Source of the DNA: Sphingomonas insulae
GTDB taxonomy: Bacteria > Pseudomonadota > Alphaproteobacteria > Sphingomonadales > Sphingomonadaceae
DNA length: 64,000 nt
Assembly: GCF_010450875.1 (NCBI RefSeq)
Contig: NZ_CP048422.1
Span: forward strand, 2,267,001 to 2,331,000
Direction: 5' to 3'
Shown here one piece after another: positions 56,853 through 64,000 of this stretch. The position numbers were made by a program, and so were the translations under genes. The first letter of the stretch is position 1; each line of letters opens with the position of its first letter. A model generated the notes under the pieces. That model made no database searches. It was given only the letters and a program-made list of their open reading frames with translations, and had not been told where the DNA came from.

Positions 56853-57271
56853 AGGACGCGGGCGCGATCCTCGAACGCCCCGATCATCCGCCGCAGCGCC
56901 ACGCCGAACACCTGCCCCGCCAGCATCTCGAACATCCGGTTCTTGAACTGAAAGTCGACGGCGAAGTCGACGGCGCAACCGCCTTCTTCCGCCCGGAACC
57001 GCCAGTCGTTGTGCAGATACTTCAGCGGACCATCGATATATTCGACATGGATGCTGGCAGGCCGCGTCTTCTCGACCTTCGAGGTGAAGGTTTCGCGCAG
57101 CCCCTTGAACCCGACGATCATGTCGGCAAGCGTCGCGACATCATTGTCCTGGCGCACGCGCATCGCGCTGACCCAGGGCAGGAATTCTGGATAGCGGGCG
57201 ACGTCGGCCACCATGTCGAACATCTGCTCTGGCGTATAGGGCAGATGGCGCGTTTCGGCGTGCTTAGGCAC
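56813..57271 (-). CDS. Coenzyme Q-binding COQ10/RatA-family START-like protein
   Basis: A 152-residue protein of the polyketide-cyclase/START-like fold: [37 protein letters not shown]-like [14 protein letters not shown] and [20 protein letters not shown]. Relatives include mitochondrial COQ10, which carries coenzyme Q, and E. coli RatA. A quinone-handling role is inferred. Its start overlaps the lipA end by eight bases. Confidence 0.9.
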   Translation of the reverse strand: MPKHAETRHLPYTPEQMFDMVADVARYPEFLPWVSAMRVRQDNDVATLADMIVGFKGLRETFTSKVEKTRPASIHVEYIDGPLKYLHNDWRFRAEEGGCAVDFAVDFQFKNRMFEMLAGQVFGVALRRMIGAFEDRARVLYGSSNSSATSAA

Positions 57272-58199
57272 GGACGTCCTGAACCTTGCCGAGCTTCGCC
57301 TCGCGGTTGGCGCGCATCTTCGCGAAATCGTCGCCCGCGTGATAGCTCGACCGCGTCAGCGGCGACGATGCGACCAGCAGGAAGCCTTTGGCGCGCGCGA
57401 TCGCCGCATAGCTGTCGAATGCCTTGGGCGTGACGAATTCCTCGACCTTCGCATGGCGCGGCGTGGGTTGGAGATATTGACCCATCGTCAGGAAATCGAT
57501 GTCGGCCGACCGCATGTCGTCCATCACCTGGTGCACCTCCAGCCGCTGTTCGCCGAGACCCAGCATCACCCCGGACTTGGTGAAGATCGAGGGGTCAAGC
57601 TTCTTGACGCTCTCCAGCAGGCGGATCGACGCATAATAGCGCGCACCCGGACGGATGGTCGGGTACAGCCGCGGCACCGTCTCCAGATTGTGGTTGTACA
57701 CGTCGGGGCGCGCCGCCACGATCGCCTCGACCGCGGCTTCGTGCTTGTTGCGGAAATCGGGCGTCAGGATCTCGATCGTCGTGCGCGGGTTGGAGCGGCG
57801 GATCGCCTCGATCACCTTGACGAACTGTCGCGCCCCGCCATCGGGCAGATCGTCGCGATCGACCGAGGTGACGACGATATGCTCCAGCCCCATTTGCGCG
57901 GCGGCATCGGCGACGTTGTTGGGTTCCATCGGATCGACCGCGCGCGGCATGCCCGTCTTGACATTGCAGAACGCACAGGCGCGCGTGCACGTGTCGCCCA
58001 GGATCATCACCGTCGCGTGTTTCTTGGACCAGCATTCGCCGATGTTCGGGCAGGCCGCCTCTTCGCACACCGTCGTCAGGCTCTTGGACCGCATCAGTTC
58101 GCGCGTCGCGGCGAAGCCGGCGCTGGTCGGCGCCTTGACGCGAATCCAGTCGGGTTTGCGCAGGCGTTCCGGACGGGCGAGCGGGGTCATCTCGTTCAT
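57264..58199 (-). CDS. lipA: Lipoyl synthase
   Basis: A 311-residue radical SAM enzyme that inserts two sulfurs into octanoyl groups to form lipoate. The auxiliary iron-sulfur cluster ligands are in [12 protein letters not shown] and the radical SAM ligands in [49 protein letters not shown], and [12 protein letters not shown] follow, with the conserved Ser in [14 protein letters not shown] chose ATG 58199, giving the usual N-terminus ([13 protein letters not shown]). Confidence 0.95.
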   Translation of the reverse strand: MNEMTPLARPERLRKPDWIRVKAPTSAGFAATRELMRSKSLTTVCEEAACPNIGECWSKKHATVMILGDTCTRACAFCNVKTGMPRAVDPMEPNNVADAAAQMGLEHIVVTSVDRDDLPDGGARQFVKVIEAIRRSNPRTTIEILTPDFRNKHEAAVEAIVAARPDVYNHNLETVPRLYPTIRPGARYYASIRLLESVKKLDPSIFTKSGVMLGLGEQRLEVHQVMDDMRSADIDFLTMGQYLQPTPRHAKVEEFVTPKAFDSYAAIARAKGFLLVASSPLTRSSYHAGDDFAKMRANREAKLGKVQDVRA

Positions 58200-58344
58200 G
58201 ACGGCGAGATAGCGATCAAGCCGGCCTCTCACAACCTTTGTGCCGCCTTGCCCGTTTGTAAGGCTTCGTGGCTGGTGGCGGTCGTGCTGGAACTCGGTGC
58301 GATCCCCGCGTTATATCGCCGTAACGGACACAACGGAGGCTTCA

Positions 58345-58974
58345 TTGACCGACTTTTCGAACATGATCGAAGGCTATCGCCGGTTCCGCAAGGGCGGCTG
58401 GACTCAGCAGCGCGAACGCTGGACGGAACTGAGCGCGGGCCAGAGCCCCAAGGTGATGGTGATCGCCTGTTCGGACAGCCGGGTCGACCCGTCGCAGATC
58501 TTCGACACGTCGCCCGGCGAGATCTTTGCGGTTCGCAACGTCGCCAACCTCGTGCCCCCGTTCGAAACCGGCGGCGGCTATCACGGCGTGTCGGCGGCAG
58601 TCGAATTCGCGGTGACGCAACTCGAAGTGCCGGAAGTCGTCGTGATGGGCCATGCGTCCTGCGGCGGCTGTGCGGCGGCACTGTCGCACGGTTTCAAGGA
58701 CAGCGAACCCGGCAAGGGCAAGTTCATTTCCGACTGGGTCGGCCTGCTCGACGACGCGCGCGAACGCGTGATCGGCAAGTTCGGCGATGGCGCCGAGGCC
58801 AAGCGCGAAATGGAGCATGAGGCGGTACGCGTCAGCATCGCCAACCTTCGCACCTTCCCGTTCGTCGCGGAACGCGAGGCGGCGGGCAAGCTGAAACTGC
58901 GCGGCGCGTATTTCGCGATTGCCGATGGCGTTCTGCACGTGATGGACGACGACGAGGTCTTCGTGCCGGCCTGA
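58345..58974 (+). CDS. Beta-class carbonic anhydrase
   Basis: A 209-residue enzyme that interconverts CO2 and bicarbonate. Zinc ligands are seen in VIACSDSRVDPSQIF (Cys) and VVMGHASCGGCAAAL (His, Cys); the SDSR Asp-Arg pair is the usual catalytic dyad. I place the start at TTG 58345, because GGAGG ends five bases before it; ATG 58363 is the alternative. It is divergent from lipA. Confidence 0.92.
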   Translation: MTDFSNMIEGYRRFRKGGWTQQRERWTELSAGQSPKVMVIACSDSRVDPSQIFDTSPGEIFAVRNVANLVPPFETGGGYHGVSAAVEFAVTQLEVPEVVVMGHASCGGCAAALSHGFKDSEPGKGKFISDWVGLLDDARERVIGKFGDGAEAKREMEHEAVRVSIANLRTFPFVAEREAAGKLKLRGAYFAIADGVLHVMDDDEVFVPA

Positions 58975-59000
58975 GCCTTCCCATCGACCTGACCGGCCTG

Positions 59001-59024
59001 CCCTCTCTCCGACCGGAGGGAGGG
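59001..59024. terminator. Hairpin between convergent genes
   Basis: CCCTCTCTCC (59001-59010) and GGAGGGAGGG (59015-59024) pair with one G-T pair around a 4-base loop. It sits 26 bases after the carbonic anhydrase stop and 8 bases beyond the GNAT gene end, so it could terminate both. Confidence 0.6.
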
Positions 59025-59032
59025 TAAGCCTC

Positions 59033-59554
59033 TCATAGATCCAGGGCGTATATATAGTCGTCGCACAGGGTGGCGCCGACCAGATAGCGGCGACGCCCCG
59101 CCACCGCGAAGCCGCATCGCTCGTAGAATGCACACGCGCGTTGGTTTCTGCCGAGCACACCCAGCAACAGCCTCGCCCTGCCGAGCGCCCTGGCGTCGTC
59201 GATCGCCTGTGCCATCAACGCCTTGCCAAGGCCGATGCCCTGCGCCAGCGGTAGCGTGTAAATCCGGCGAAGCTCGATATCGCGATCATCGGTCGGGATC
59301 GGGAAGTCCGGCGCCGTCACCAGCGTATAGCCGATCGGCGCACCGCCATTGGCATGTTCGGCCAGCGTCACGATGTTCGCCGGGTCGCTGCACACGGCGG
59401 CGAACGTATCGACCGAGCTGTTCCTGGCGACGTGGGCGACGATGTCGGCCCCGTCGAGAATACCGGCGAACGTGTCGAGGAAGCTTGCCCCCGCCACCAG
59501 CGCGACCGCGGCGGCGTCAGCCGAAGACGCACGCCGCAGTCGCCAGGTCGTCAT
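59033..59554 (-). CDS. GNAT-family N-acetyltransferase
   Basis: A 173-residue acetyltransferase. The fold's acetyl-CoA loop is IYTLPLAQGIGLGKALMAQA and the late strand-helix is LGVLGRNQRACAFYERCGFA, as in RimI-like enzymes. The acceptor substrate is unknown. Its ATG overlaps the ndk stop by one base (TGATG), so it is translated with ndk. Confidence 0.88.
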   Translation of the reverse strand: MTTWRLRRASSADAAAVALVAGASFLDTFAGILDGADIVAHVARNSSVDTFAAVCSDPANIVTLAEHANGGAPIGYTLVTAPDFPIPTDDRDIELRRIYTLPLAQGIGLGKALMAQAIDDARALGRARLLLGVLGRNQRACAFYERCGFAVAGRRRYLVGATLCDDYIYALDL

Positions 59555-59976
59555 CAGCCGACGATCTCGTCCGGCTGAAAGAAATAGGCGATCTCGATCT
59601 CGGCATTCTCGTCCGAGTCCGAACCATGCACCGTGTTGGCTTCGATCGATTCCGCCAGTTCCTTGCGGATCGTGCCGGGCTCGGCATTGGCCGGGTTGGT
59701 CGCGCCCATGATGTCGCGGTTGCGCTGCATCGCGTTGTCGCCCTCGAGCACCTGCACGATGACCGGACCGGAAATCATGAACGTGACGAGATCGTTGAAG
59801 AACGGACGCTCACGATGCACGTCGTAGAAGCCCTCGGCCTGCTCGCGCGTCATCTGGATGCGCTTCGAAGCGACGACGCGCAGGCCGGCATCCTCCAGCA
59901 TCTTGGTGACCGCACCGGTCAGGTTGCGGCGGGTGGCATCGGGCTTGATGATCGAAAAGGTACGGTTCGCGGCCAT
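59554..59976 (-). CDS. ndk: Nucleoside diphosphate kinase
   Basis: A 140-residue enzyme that balances nucleoside triphosphates. It starts [17 protein letters not shown], has the [20 protein letters not shown] region and the active-site His in [16 protein letters not shown]. Length and layout are typical of the family. The longer open frame upstream is not needed. Confidence 0.97.
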   Translation of the reverse strand: MAANRTFSIIKPDATRRNLTGAVTKMLEDAGLRVVASKRIQMTREQAEGFYDVHRERPFFNDLVTFMISGPVIVQVLEGDNAMQRNRDIMGATNPANAEPGTIRKELAESIEANTVHGSDSDENAEIEIAYFFQPDEIVG

Positions 59977-60247
59977 GATGGTCACGGGCTCCTGTGGTTT
60001 TGGGTCGGTCTTGAAGTGGCGCCGCCCTAGTCGCGGGACGTAGCCTTTGCAACCGCTTCGGTTTCGCGGGGGGCGTCGGCAGCAAAGCGACGCCGGGTGA
60101 CTACGTGACACCCATCGCTGCCATTCCCGCCGGACCGCAACGTTCATCAGGTAAGCGCAGGACTGACGTGGAAGGTCTGTGCCGGATATTAGCAATGCGT
60201 GATCCGAGCCCCGCCGCATACGATTTTCATTCAACGCGCGCGCTGCG

Positions 60248-60688
60248 CTACGCTGCCTGCTCCCACCGTCCTGCGTCGTTCTTCTTCCAATAGCGACGCT
60301 CGACACCGTCATGACCGGCCAGCGCGCGCCAAGCGTCGCGGGCGGAGCGGATATGGTCGTCCTCGAAGAAATGAAACGCCCGTTCGAAGGAGAGAGCGTC
60401 GTCGCGCCACGTGCCGTCCACCAGTGCGATGTGGCGGGCGGCGTTGGCCGCGGTGCAGTCGGATGCGATCAGCACCGGCTGTAGAGCGTCGTCGCCGGCG
60501 CCGGCCTGCGCATGGGCGAGAAAGCTGTCGGGGCGCCATGTCCACAGCAGGCGGTCGAGGTCGGCGCGCTGTTCGTCGCGGGCGCTGACGATCAGCAACC
60601 GGGCGCCTGTTTCCACAACCTTCGCCGCGATCTGCGGCAACGCACGATCGAGGGGGGTGGCGGTGAGATGGTAGAAGTCGACCTGCAT
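60248..60688 (-). CDS. holC: DNA polymerase III, chi subunit
   Basis: A 146-residue clamp-loader accessory protein. It opens [20 protein letters not shown] and continues with [49 protein letters not shown] and [18 protein letters not shown], the standard HolC order. Chi contacts single-stranded-DNA-binding protein. I chose ATG 60688; a TTG three codons upstream is possible. pepA is just upstream on the same strand, a common pairing. Confidence 0.93.
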   Translation of the reverse strand: MQVDFYHLTATPLDRALPQIAAKVVETGARLLIVSARDEQRADLDRLLWTWRPDSFLAHAQAGAGDDALQPVLIASDCTAANAARHIALVDGTWRDDALSFERAFHFFEDDHIRSARDAWRALAGHDGVERRYWKKNDAGRWEQAA

Positions 60689-60705
60689 GTCCCTCAAGCT
60701 CCCGT

Positions 60706-60794
60706 CCTCCCGGGCGACGACCGGGGTCCAGCTGGAATAAGCGTCACGCCAGCAAATCAGCGTGCGCCGACTGGACCCCGGCCGCAGCCGGAGG
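60706..60794. repeat. Imperfect palindromic repeat between pepA and holC
   Basis: CCGGGGTCCAG (60721-60731) pairs perfectly with CTGGACCCCGG (60771-60781), and the flanks (CCTCC at 60706-60710, GGAGG at 60790-60794) extend the arms imperfectly to about 24 bases. The layout resembles the element after mreB (854-953), so both look like members of one dispersed family. Confidence 0.65.
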
Positions 60795-60811
60795 GCATTG
60801 GACGCGGCCGA

Positions 60812-62284
60812 TCAGCCCTCGAAATTCTCGGCGATCACCCGGTCGAGCAGCTTCACGCCATAACCTGTCGCGCCCTTGTCATAGGTCGCTCCGGGCTTGT
60901 CGCTCCACACCATGCCGGCGATGTCGAGGTGGGCCCACTTCACCCCTTCGTCGACGAAGCGCTGGATGAACTGAGCCGCGGTGATCGATCCCGCGCCGCG
61001 CGGTCCGACATTCTTCATGTCGGCGATCGGCGAATCGATGAGCTTGTTGTACGTTTCAGACAGCGGGAACCGCCACAATTTGTCGCCCGTCGCCACGCCG
61101 GCCGCCAACAGCTTGTCTGCAAGCGCGTCATCGTTGGAAAACAGGCCGCCATATTCGTTGCCGAGGCTGACGATCATCGCGCCGGTCAGGGTCGCAAGGT
61201 CAATGATCGTCTTTGGCCGGAACGTCGCCTGGGTCCAGGTGATCGCGTCCGCCAATACCAACCGGCCTTCGGCGTCGGTGTTGAGGATCTCGATCGTCTG
61301 GCCCGACATTGACGTCACGACATCACCGGGGCGTTGTGCGTTCGCATCGGGCATGTTCTCGACCAGCCCCATGACGCCGACGACATTGACCTTGGCCTTG
61401 CGGGCGGCGAGCGCCTTCATCGTGCCGGCGACCGCGCCGGCGCCGCCCATGTCCCACTTCATGTCCTCCATGCCGGCGCCGGGCTTCAGCGAGATCCCGC
61501 CGGAATCGAACGTCACGCCCTTGCCGACCAGCGCCACGCTGGGATCGCCCTCACCCGCGCCGTTCCACTTCAGCGCCAGGATGCGAGCCTCGCGCACCGA
61601 ACCCTGGCTGACGCCCAGTAGCGCGCCCATGCCGTGCCGTGTCATCTCCGCCTCGTCGACGACGACGATCTCAAGCCCCAGGCCCTCGACATCCTTGCGG
61701 ACCTGTTCGACGAAGCTTTCGGGGTAGAGGATGTTGGGCGGTGCCGCGACCAGATTGCGGGTCAGCTCCAGGCCCCTGGTCAACGCATCCTGATCGGCCC
61801 ACGCACCCTCGATCCCGTCAGGCGCGCCGACGACGGTGAGCGTCGCCAACGTCGCCTTCTGCTTTTCGGGCAGCCGGGTGCGATACTGGTCGTAGCGCCA
61901 CGCACGCTGGGCGGCACCGGCGACGAAGCGGGCGGCAGCCTTTGCCGTCGGGCTGGCAGCGGACAGGTCGGCGGTGACGTCGGTTGCGCCGGACCGCAGC
62001 AATTTGGCCACCAGCGCGCCGCCGGCCTTTTCCCAATCCGCCTCGCTGCCGGTGCCGACGCCCACCAGCAGCACGTGCGATGCGCCATCCCCATCCGCCA
62101 GGAACAGTTCGACGATGGTGCCGGCTTCACCATCGAAGCGCGCGGCGCGGGCCGCGGCGTTCGCCTGGCCCTGATGCCCGTCCGCCACGCCCGGCCAGCC
62201 GGCACGGCCGGCGAGGTCCTTTTCCACCGGCAGCGCGAGGATCGCAGGTGCGGTGGAGGCGGCGGCGGAAAAGGCGATCTGCAT
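60812..62284 (-). CDS. pepA: Leucyl aminopeptidase (M17)
   Basis: A 490-residue manganese or zinc peptidase that removes N-terminal residues. The C-terminal catalytic domain shows VALVGKGVTFDSGGISLKPG (Lys and metal ligands), MKWDMGGAGAVAGTM and the signature NTDAEGRLVLADA. The N-terminal domain (about 1-180) is variable, as expected. ATG 62284 is used; the longer upstream frame has no family similarity. It is divergent from lptD. Confidence 0.95.
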   Translation of the reverse strand: MQIAFSAAASTAPAILALPVEKDLAGRAGWPGVADGHQGQANAAARAARFDGEAGTIVELFLADGDGASHVLLVGVGTGSEADWEKAGGALVAKLLRSGATDVTADLSAASPTAKAAARFVAGAAQRAWRYDQYRTRLPEKQKATLATLTVVGAPDGIEGAWADQDALTRGLELTRNLVAAPPNILYPESFVEQVRKDVEGLGLEIVVVDEAEMTRHGMGALLGVSQGSVREARILALKWNGAGEGDPSVALVGKGVTFDSGGISLKPGAGMEDMKWDMGGAGAVAGTMKALAARKAKVNVVGVMGLVENMPDANAQRPGDVVTSMSGQTIEILNTDAEGRLVLADAITWTQATFRPKTIIDLATLTGAMIVSLGNEYGGLFSNDDALADKLLAAGVATGDKLWRFPLSETYNKLIDSPIADMKNVGPRGAGSITAAQFIQRFVDEGVKWAHLDIAGMVWSDKPGATYDKGATGYGVKLLDRVIAENFEG

Positions 62285-62441
62285 GAAACGGTACTTCCTG
62301 AACTGAAAGACAGGGATGCGATCTAGGGTTCCGGGGGCCGAAGCACAACGATTGCGGAGGCGCGCCGGTGATGCGATAGGCGGATGCGTGAGGCGCCGTT
62401 CAGGGCGGTGCCGGTCGCGCCGAAAGGGTGTTCGGATCATC

Positions 62442-64000
62442 GTGTTGCGTTTCGACCTTCTGGCCGGCGGTGCTATGGCTGCGGCCCTTGCCGCGACCCT
62501 GTCCGTTCCCGCCCTGGCGCAGGACCTTCAGAACCGCGCCGTCGCGCCGCCCGCCGCCAGCGACCCCGCGATCACCGCTCCGGCTGCGGCGGACCAGGTG
62601 CAATTCAGCGCCGGCAGCCTGGAATACGACACCAACACGGATGTCGTCACCGCGCTGAGCGAGGTTCGCATGTTCCGGCAGGGCGATCGCCTGCGGGCCG
62701 ACAAGGTCGTGTGGAACCGCAAGACGGGCAAGGTGATCGCCACCGGGAACATCGCCGTCACCAATCCGCAAGGCGATGTCGCCTATGGCGATTCGATCGA
62801 GCTGACCGATTCCCTGAAGGACGGCATGGTCGACAACATGCTCGTCGTGCTGGAGCAGGGCGGCCGCATGGCGGCGGAGCGTGGCACGCGCCAGCCCGAC
62901 GGCACCATGCAGCTCGACAAGGCCGCCTACACCCCATGCGCGGTACAGACGTCGGACGGCTGCCCCAAGGAGCCGTCGTGGAAGATCACGGCCGTCCGTA
63001 TCACGTATCGTCCGGAGGCCGAGCGCGTGTATTTCGGTGGCGGACAATTTCACCTGTTCGGCCTGCCGGCACTGCCGCTTCCCGCCTTCTCAATGCCGGT
63101 CGGCGCCGGATCGGAAAGCGGCCTGCTCGCGCCCGATTTCCAGCTCGACCGGGTCAATGGCCTCGAGTTCGTCACGCCGTATTACTTCCGGCTGGCGCCC
63201 AACAAGGGCCTGATCCTGACGCCGCACGTGTTCACGCGGGTGCTGCCGATGATGGAGGCGCGCTACGAGGCGCTGGGGACGAAGGGGGCGTTCCGGGTCA
63301 CCGCTTATGGCACCGAAAGCCGGCGCAGCGACGATCTCAACACCATCACGCCGACCGAGACGGAACGCGCGTTCCGCGGCTACATCGACGGGATCGCCCG
63401 CTACCAGCTGTCGCCCTATTGGAGCATCAGCGGATCGGCGCGGATCGCGAGCGACCGGACCTTCCTGCGCCGCTACGACATTTCGCGCGACGACCGGTTG
63501 CGGACGACCGCCTCGCTGGAGCGGATCGACCCCAACACCTATTTCGCGCTGACCGGCTGGTACGTGCAGACGCTGCGGGTCAATGATCCGCAGGGCAATC
63601 AGCCGATAGCTCTGCCGGAACTCGATTTCCGCAAACGCCTCGACCTTGCCGGCGGCAAGTTGCAGTTGCAGGCGAACACGCTGGCGATCACCCGCACCGC
63701 CGGGCAGGACACGCAACGCGCATTCGTGTCCGGGCAATGGGACCTGCGCCGCCTGACCAACTGGGGTCAGGAGGTGACGCTGACCGCCTATGGCCGCGCC
63801 GATGCCTACAACACGAACGATTCGCTGCTGACGTCGGTGGTCAGCTATCGTGGCAACGAGGGCTTTCAGACCCGGGCGATCGGTGCGCTGGCGGCCGACG
63901 TCAAATGGCCGTTCATCGGTCAGTTCCTCGGCGGTACGCAGCGGCTGACGCCGCGCGTTCAGATCGTGGCCTCGCCCAAGATCGCGAACCTCGACGTGCC
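62442..64000 (+). CDS. lptD: LPS-assembly outer-membrane protein LptD (3' end outside window)
   Basis: The frame is open to the end of the window, with 519 complete codons visible. It begins with a signal peptide (FDLLAGGAMAAALAATLSVP, ending ALAQ), then an OstA-like periplasmic domain (about 50-165: QVQFSAGSLEYDTNTDVVTA, MFRQGDRLRADKVVWNRKTG, YGDSIELTDSLKDGM), then the beginning of the beta barrel with PAFSMPVGAGSESGLLAPDF. LptD inserts lipopolysaccharide or, in sphingomonads, glycosphingolipid-related glycolipids into the outer leaflet; that last point is inference. I place the start at GTG 62442; TTG 62445 is close. Confidence 0.93.
   Translation, partial: MLRFDLLAGGAMAAALAATLSVPALAQDLQNRAVAPPAASDPAITAPAAADQVQFSAGSLEYDTNTDVVTALSEVRMFRQGDRLRADKVVWNRKTGKVIATGNIAVTNPQGDVAYGDSIELTDSLKDGMVDNMLVVLEQGGRMAAERGTRQPDGTMQLDKAAYTPCAVQTSDGCPKEPSWKITAVRITYRPEAERVYFGGGQFHLFGLPALPLPAFSMPVGAGSESGLLAPDFQLDRVNGLEFVTPYYFRLAPNKGLILTPHVFTRVLPMMEARYEALGTKGAFRVTAYGTESRRSDDLNTITPTETERAFRGYIDGIARYQLSPYWSISGSARIASDRTFLRRYDISRDDRLRTTASLERIDPNTYFALTGWYVQTLRVNDPQGNQPIALPELDFRKRLDLAGGKLQLQANTLAITRTAGQDTQRAFVSGQWDLRRLTNWGQEVTLTAYGRADAYNTNDSLLTSVVSYRGNEGFQTRAIGALAADVKWPFIGQFLGGTQRLTPRVQIVASPKIANLDV

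Overview
The window is a GC-rich, densely coded bacterial chromosome segment, most likely from Sphingomonas or a close relative (Alphaproteobacteria, Sphingomonadales). The grounds are the order dusB-ntrB-ntrC-ntrY-ntrX-hfq-hflX, a fused ispDF, a class II DAHP synthase, a Hfq made of two tandem Sm domains, and GC-rich palindromic repeats of the kind common in sphingomonads. I see no prophage, CRISPR array or plasmid backbone.

Layout. 1-2.7 kb: the 3' part of an mreB gene without mreC beside it, a palindromic repeat, a decayed IS5-like element and small unknown genes. 2.7-9.4 kb: the most accessory-looking stretch, with a secreted trypsin-like protease, a CPA1 Na+/H+ antiporter, SWIB-domain and DUF1488-like small proteins, a MucR-type regulator that lacks the usual zinc cysteine, and NhaA. 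9.4-15.3 kb: glycerol catabolism, with glpK-tpiA and a frameshifted uxuA on the minus strand, divergent glpD-glpR on the plus strand, and palindromes in the shared control region. 15.3-21.3 kb: tRNA-Glu, class II DAHP synthase, a PDZ/M48 protease, cysS with a 2-hydroxyacid dehydrogenase, and an exported intradiol-dioxygenase-like protein. 21.6-26.3 kb: a complete EmrAB/NodT-type efflux operon with a divergent MarR regulator. 26.4-31 kb: a 35-codon putative microprotein, a YbdD-like gene, cstA and acs (acetate and pyruvate use). 31-37.7 kb: an alpha/beta hydrolase, a DUF885 lipoprotein, an MFS exporter, an S9 peptidase and tRNA-Ser.

37.8-45.6 kb: a housekeeping run with a lytic transglycosylase, then dac, holB, metG, tatD, an MBL-fold hydrolase, an aspartic protease and mazG; several of these genes overlap end to start. 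45.6-54.6 kb: the nitrogen-control operon dusB-ntrBC-ntrYX-hfq-hflX on the minus strand. 54.7-64 kb: ispDF, a small exported protein and a CinA-type amidase; then coq10/ratA-like, lipA, carbonic anhydrase, a GNAT acetyltransferase, ndk, holC, pepA, and the start of lptD, which runs off the window.

Most of the window is core genome. The observations I rate highest are the asymmetric double-domain Hfq, the small-protein/antiporter region around the zinc-less MucR, the unusual Tat-lipoprotein intradiol-like enzyme, and the control regions of the glp and efflux loci. I found no convincing wholly new multi-gene system.
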